A stretch of DNA of 64,000 bases from Salicibibacter cibarius (GTDB taxonomy: Bacteria; Bacillota; Bacilli; Bacillales; Marinococcaceae): assembly GCF_016495725.1 (NCBI RefSeq), contig NZ_CP054705.1, forward strand, positions 930,001 to 994,000, in the 5' to 3' direction. Position numbers and translations under genes: made by a program. Below the pieces are notes generated by a model. That model was not told the DNA's origin. It did no database searches and worked only from the letters and a program-made list of their open reading frames with translations. Positions 61,284-64,000 of this stretch are shown one piece after another (within the stretch, counting starts at the first letter, position 1; every line of letters begins with the position of its first letter).

Positions 61284-62402
61284 ATGAAAATCATTGTTAT
61301 CGGCGGAGGAATTGCAGGAATGAGCACGGCCTATCATTTGGCCCGTGAAGATGGTATAGACGTAACCTTGATCGATCAAACACATGAAGGGCAAGCGACC
61401 GCGGCGGGCGCCGGCATTGTCTGCCCATGGATTTCCGAACGAAAAGACAATCAGGCCTGGTACGAATTGGCGCGTGGCGGTGCACACTATTATGAGGCGC
61501 TCGTAGAGCGGTTAACAGAAGATGGGGAAGATCGATGGGGTTTTAAGCGCGTTGGCGCACTTGCCGTCAGCGAGGATGAAACGGAACTGGATGACATTGA
61601 AAAAAGTGCGCGTGATGCGAAACAAACCTCGCCGGAACTGGGCGATATTAAGCGCTTGGCAAACGAAGCAGCCAAGGATCTTTTTCCGCCGTTAGGGGAT
61701 GGTTTCGGTGCCGTTCACCTCTCAGGTGCCATCCGCATTGACGGAAGACAACTAAGAGACGCCCTTAAGCGCGCGGCGATCAAACATCATGCAGACATCC
61801 GCCAAGGAGAAGCGCGTCTGGCAAAAGAAGATGGTCAAGTGAATGGCGTCTACTTGGAAGAAACGTTTCATCCGGCCGATCATGTCATCGTAGCCGCGGG
61901 CGCCTGGGCACCGGAATTGCTTGCGCCGGTCGGTGTCACGCTTCCGATTGAACCCCAGCGCGGTCAGATTGTGCATTTGCAAATCCCGGAAGCGGACACG
62001 TCCAAGTGGCCGATGATTCTTCCGAGAACGAGTTATTACATGCTAGCCTTTGACGATTCCCGGATAGTTGCAGGGGCTTCCCGGGAAAATGGGACAGGTT
62101 TCGATTATCGACAAACAGCCGGGGGCGTCCGGGAGGTGTTGGAGAGCGCCCTTTCGGTTGCGCCGGGGCTTGCTCAAAGCACGCTATATGAAACGCGCAT
62201 CGGATTTCGTCCGGTCGGACCGGACCATCTTCCTTTCATTGGATGTATGGAAACCCCGAAAGGGTTAAGCATTGTCAACGGACTCGGCCCTTCGGGGTTA
62301 ACGATGGGGCCTTATGCAGGTAAACTGATCAGTGATCTGACCCTCGGAAAAGAGATGGGAATTGACTTATCCCCCTATCATCCGGAAAGATTTGACAAGT
62401 GA
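61284..62402 (+). CDS. FAD-dependent D-amino acid dehydrogenase / glycine oxidase-like protein
   Basis: 372 residues of the DAO superfamily. The FAD site VIGGGIAGMSTAYHLA begins at residue 5, GAGIVCPW follows near 50, and the C-terminal ETRIGFRPVGPDHLPFIG is typical of DadA/ThiO-like enzymes. It would oxidise a D- or N-substituted amino acid. ATG 61284 follows AGAGGATG. Single gene; no thiamine or Dad partner genes are next to it, so the substrate is open. Confidence 0.9.
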   Translation: MKIIVIGGGIAGMSTAYHLAREDGIDVTLIDQTHEGQATAAGAGIVCPWISERKDNQAWYELARGGAHYYEALVERLTEDGEDRWGFKRVGALAVSEDETELDDIEKSARDAKQTSPELGDIKRLANEAAKDLFPPLGDGFGAVHLSGAIRIDGRQLRDALKRAAIKHHADIRQGEARLAKEDGQVNGVYLEETFHPADHVIVAAGAWAPELLAPVGVTLPIEPQRGQIVHLQIPEADTSKWPMILPRTSYYMLAFDDSRIVAGASRENGTGFDYRQTAGGVREVLESALSVAPGLAQSTLYETRIGFRPVGPDHLPFIGCMETPKGLSIVNGLGPSGLTMGPYAGKLISDLTLGKEMGIDLSPYHPERFDK

Positions 62403-62482
62403 AATGCGTTATTCGTGACAGCCGAACGCGATTTTTGTTAAGATTAAAAAGCAGTAAATAAAACGGCAATCACGAATAACCC

Positions 62483-62557
62483 GCCCTAGTAGCTCAGAGG
62501 AAGAGCAACAGCCTCCTAAGCTGTAGGTCACAGGTTCGACTCCTGTCTAGGGCGCCA
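62483..62557 (+). tRNA. tRNA-Arg, anticodon CCT
   Basis: 75 nt including encoded CCA. The acceptor arms GCCCTAG and CTAGGGC pair perfectly with discriminator G. The D arm is GCTC/GAGC, the anticodon arm ACAGC-CTCCTAA-GCTGT gives anticodon CCT for AGG codons, and the T arm is ACAGG-TTCGACT-CCTGT. Confidence 0.96.
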
Positions 62558-62747
62558 TTTAAAGTGATCAAAATAGACAGCCTTTTGGGGCAATAATTGA
62601 TGACTTGCCGATTTTGTGCAAGTACATAGCAGCCCATGCACCAACAACGTCCAATGATAAAAGCCACCCCGCTATTTAACTTAGGCGAAATGGCTGTGCA
62701 AAGCGATTCGTGAACGTACGATCCTACGAGGTTTCTTTTATCGGCGG

Positions 62748-63434
62748 TTAAGGTTTAGATGCCCCGGATTTCTGTTGCGGAGGCATATACTCTTGCACAT
62801 AATCATCCGTTACGTGGACATCGCACTTTTTGTTTCCGTTGATGAATGAAAAAACGCCATTGTTGAAATCAGTGCCGATTTCTTTATAAAAAACACCCGA
62901 GTGTGAACAGGAATGCGTATGGTTAAAGGAGAGACGGTATTTGTCGTCATCGGTTTTGACTAGATAGGCGCGAACCCCTGTTTCAAAATGCTCATCTTTA
63001 TAGTTTTCCAATCCTCGTGTCATGGCAATGATGTGCAAGTCAACGAAGGGAAGTTCTTTGAGTAACGAATTAATAAGAGATCCTTTTGTTATTTCCTGCC
63101 AACGGTTTCTGGCGGTCTGCCCGATGACAACTTGTGTCGCTTGTTTATCCTTGGCAACTTGCGCAATCACTTTGGAGATTGGGCGTTTGCTATTTGATTT
63201 TATGATGAACTCCGTCGCGTTATATTCATCGGCGAGCGTCTCCCAGTACTCCAGATAATGGCTTTTATCATGGTCAAGGTCATCTACGTCCGCTTCATTA
63301 ACTGTTAATATATAAAATGGGCAACCTAGTTTTTTGGCGATTTTGCCGCCTCTTTTAATCAATTTTTCCCCATTTGGACCGTAATAAACGCAGGTTAGAA
63401 TGCATTCGTCTGTTTGCGTTTGGTTTTGATCCAT
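62748..63434 (-). CDS. KdpD-like universal stress domain protein
   Basis: 228 residues. Residues about 10-145 form a Usp-like Rossmann domain with the KdpD-type pattern (ILTCVYYGPNGEKLIKRGGKIA, shown as separate parts ILTCVYYG and GEKLIKRGG; then VVIGQTARNRWQEITKGSLI). The C-terminal 80 residues, rich in His and Asp, are not recognised. KdpD relatives sense K+ or turgor; no histidine kinase domain is present, so this stand-alone form has an unknown role. Confidence 0.78.
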   Translation of the reverse strand: MDQNQTQTDECILTCVYYGPNGEKLIKRGGKIAKKLGCPFYILTVNEADVDDLDHDKSHYLEYWETLADEYNATEFIIKSNSKRPISKVIAQVAKDKQATQVVIGQTARNRWQEITKGSLINSLLKELPFVDLHIIAMTRGLENYKDEHFETGVRAYLVKTDDDKYRLSFNHTHSCSHSGVFYKEIGTDFNNGVFSFINGNKKCDVHVTDDYVQEYMPPQQKSGASKP

Positions 63435-63944
63435 ATGCCTTCACCTCTTACAACAAAATAGGGAGCATTATGCGCTGTTTTGATAATGCCAACTAACAGC
63501 TTACTCCTGTTTGTTTTATGCTGTCAATGTCATTTTCGTTCTTTCTTGAAATTTTTTTGGGCGCCTATCATAGCAGGGGTGCGAAGGGTAGAAAACGATA
63601 AGTTTTATCCATGTTACCGTGCGTCATTTTTCTGTTTTTATGCACTAACCTAAAGGCAGGGGGCAAAAAATGTTACAATTCTTCAACCGTTCGACCTTAT
63701 CGCTATGCAGATGTAATAGACTTTTATTACAATAGAGGAGCAGTTGTGTGCCTAAAAAGCACCGATGAGTATTTGCAGAAAATTCAAAACGACATATAAT
63801 AATGATCCACTTAAAAGGATAATACGCCTTTTTTGTGCCCTTTTCAAGGGGGAAAACAACTTTCATGTTTGCTGGTATCTCGTGCCGTCATTTGGGAAGA
63901 ATAAAGCTTGTCCCAATGTGAAGTACATAAGGGGTTGATACATT
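63435..63944. other. Intergenic region before the Mrp-like gene
   Basis: About 510 bp, divergent between the stress-protein gene and the gene starting at 63945. A TTGACA box on the minus strand near 63518-63523 may be the -35 of the stress-protein gene. A possible 62-codon frame at 63611 has no ribosome site and is not annotated. Confidence 0.4.
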
Positions 63945-64000
63945 TTGTCCTGGTTACATATCTTCATTTTGTTACCTTTGCTCGTTGCCGTTATTATTCC
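63945..64000 (+). CDS. mrpA: Start of a Mrp-type Na+/H+ antiporter subunit A gene (partial)
   Basis: TTG 63945 with AAGGGG ten bases upstream opens a frame that reads SWLHIFILLPLLVAVIIP to the window edge. This short hydrophobic start, with the LLP motif, is typical of MrpA and NuoL-like subunits. Only 18 codons are visible, so the assignment is provisional. An Mrp operon would fit the sodium/pH theme of the genome. Confidence 0.55.
   Translation, partial: MSWLHIFILLPLLVAVII

Noticed and set aside
63611-63799. Possible 62-residue protein between the stress-protein gene and mrpA
   Set aside because: No ribosome site, no domain, and unlike neighbouring codon use.

Overview
The window looks like chromosomal DNA of a Gram-positive, low-to-moderate GC Bacillota, most likely a salt- and alkali-adapted member of the Bacillaceae. 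Evidence: strong GGAGG-type ribosome binding sites with frequent TTG/GTG starts, a Bacillus-type OpuA glycine betaine importer, a BCCT osmolyte carrier, an NhaC-family antiporter, many sodium-coupled symporters, the first codons of what looks like an Mrp antiporter subunit A gene at the right edge, very acidic extracellular protein, and futalosine-pathway menaquinone genes. The genus cannot be fixed from the sequence alone.

Region 1 (1-19.4 kb) is visibly more AT-rich than most of the window and looks like an accessory catabolic island. It holds an IclR regulator, a sarcosine-oxidase-type flavoenzyme, a GltS-type carrier, a decayed half copy of an MmgE/PrpD gene, a TetR regulator divergent in function from a BCCT carrier, and an operon of an ornithine-cyclodeaminase-family enzyme, a 1-pyrroline-5-carboxylate dehydrogenase, a Rieske oxygenase and a Rieske ferredoxin, followed by a ferredoxin reductase, an MDR oxidoreductase, a frameshifted proline-racemase-family gene, an SDR and an intact MmgE/PrpD gene. 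The best reading is uptake and N-demethylation of a quaternary amine that leads to the proline/P5C/glutamate node, with proline betaine (or a hydroxyproline betaine) as leading candidate. A palindrome TAATC-NN-GATTA occurs at the promoters of the carrier, the operon, upstream of the TetR gene and upstream of the MDR gene and is probably the TetR operator. An IS4-family element (19481-21165) with 16-17 bp inverted repeats and a 7-bp target duplication closes the island.

Region 2 (21.5-25.2 kb) is the opuA operon (ATPase, permease, lipoprotein) plus a DinB-like protein. Region 3 (25.3-36.1 kb) is a sigma-54 controlled module: an iron alcohol dehydrogenase and GntP carrier on one strand, and acyl-CoA synthetase, the sigma-54 activator, a universal stress protein, acyl-CoA dehydrogenase, 3-hydroxyisobutyrate dehydrogenase and CoA-acylating methylmalonate-semialdehyde dehydrogenase on the other. 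Three -24/-12 promoters are readable. Together with the enoyl-CoA hydratase and 3-hydroxyisobutyryl-CoA hydrolase genes at 40-41.8 kb this completes the distal valine/isobutyrate pathway to propionyl-CoA. Between them (36.3-39.3 kb) is an AT-richer SSS-symporter module with a MaoC-like dehydratase.

Region 4 (42-64 kb) is mostly housekeeping and transport: a second HIBADH-like gene, an SDR, AgcS, CNNM/CBS, VanZ, TVP38, MFS, old-yellow-enzyme, NhaC and DAACS genes, mqnB-mqnD, a rhodanese, a CBS protein, murB, an amino-acid oxidase, tRNA-Arg(CCT) and a KdpD-like stress protein. Its intergenic spaces carry striking tandem palindromic repeats with 51/52-bp periods at three loci, and a separate ~93-bp two-hairpin repeat is present in three copies, two of which flank one gene in inverted orientation.
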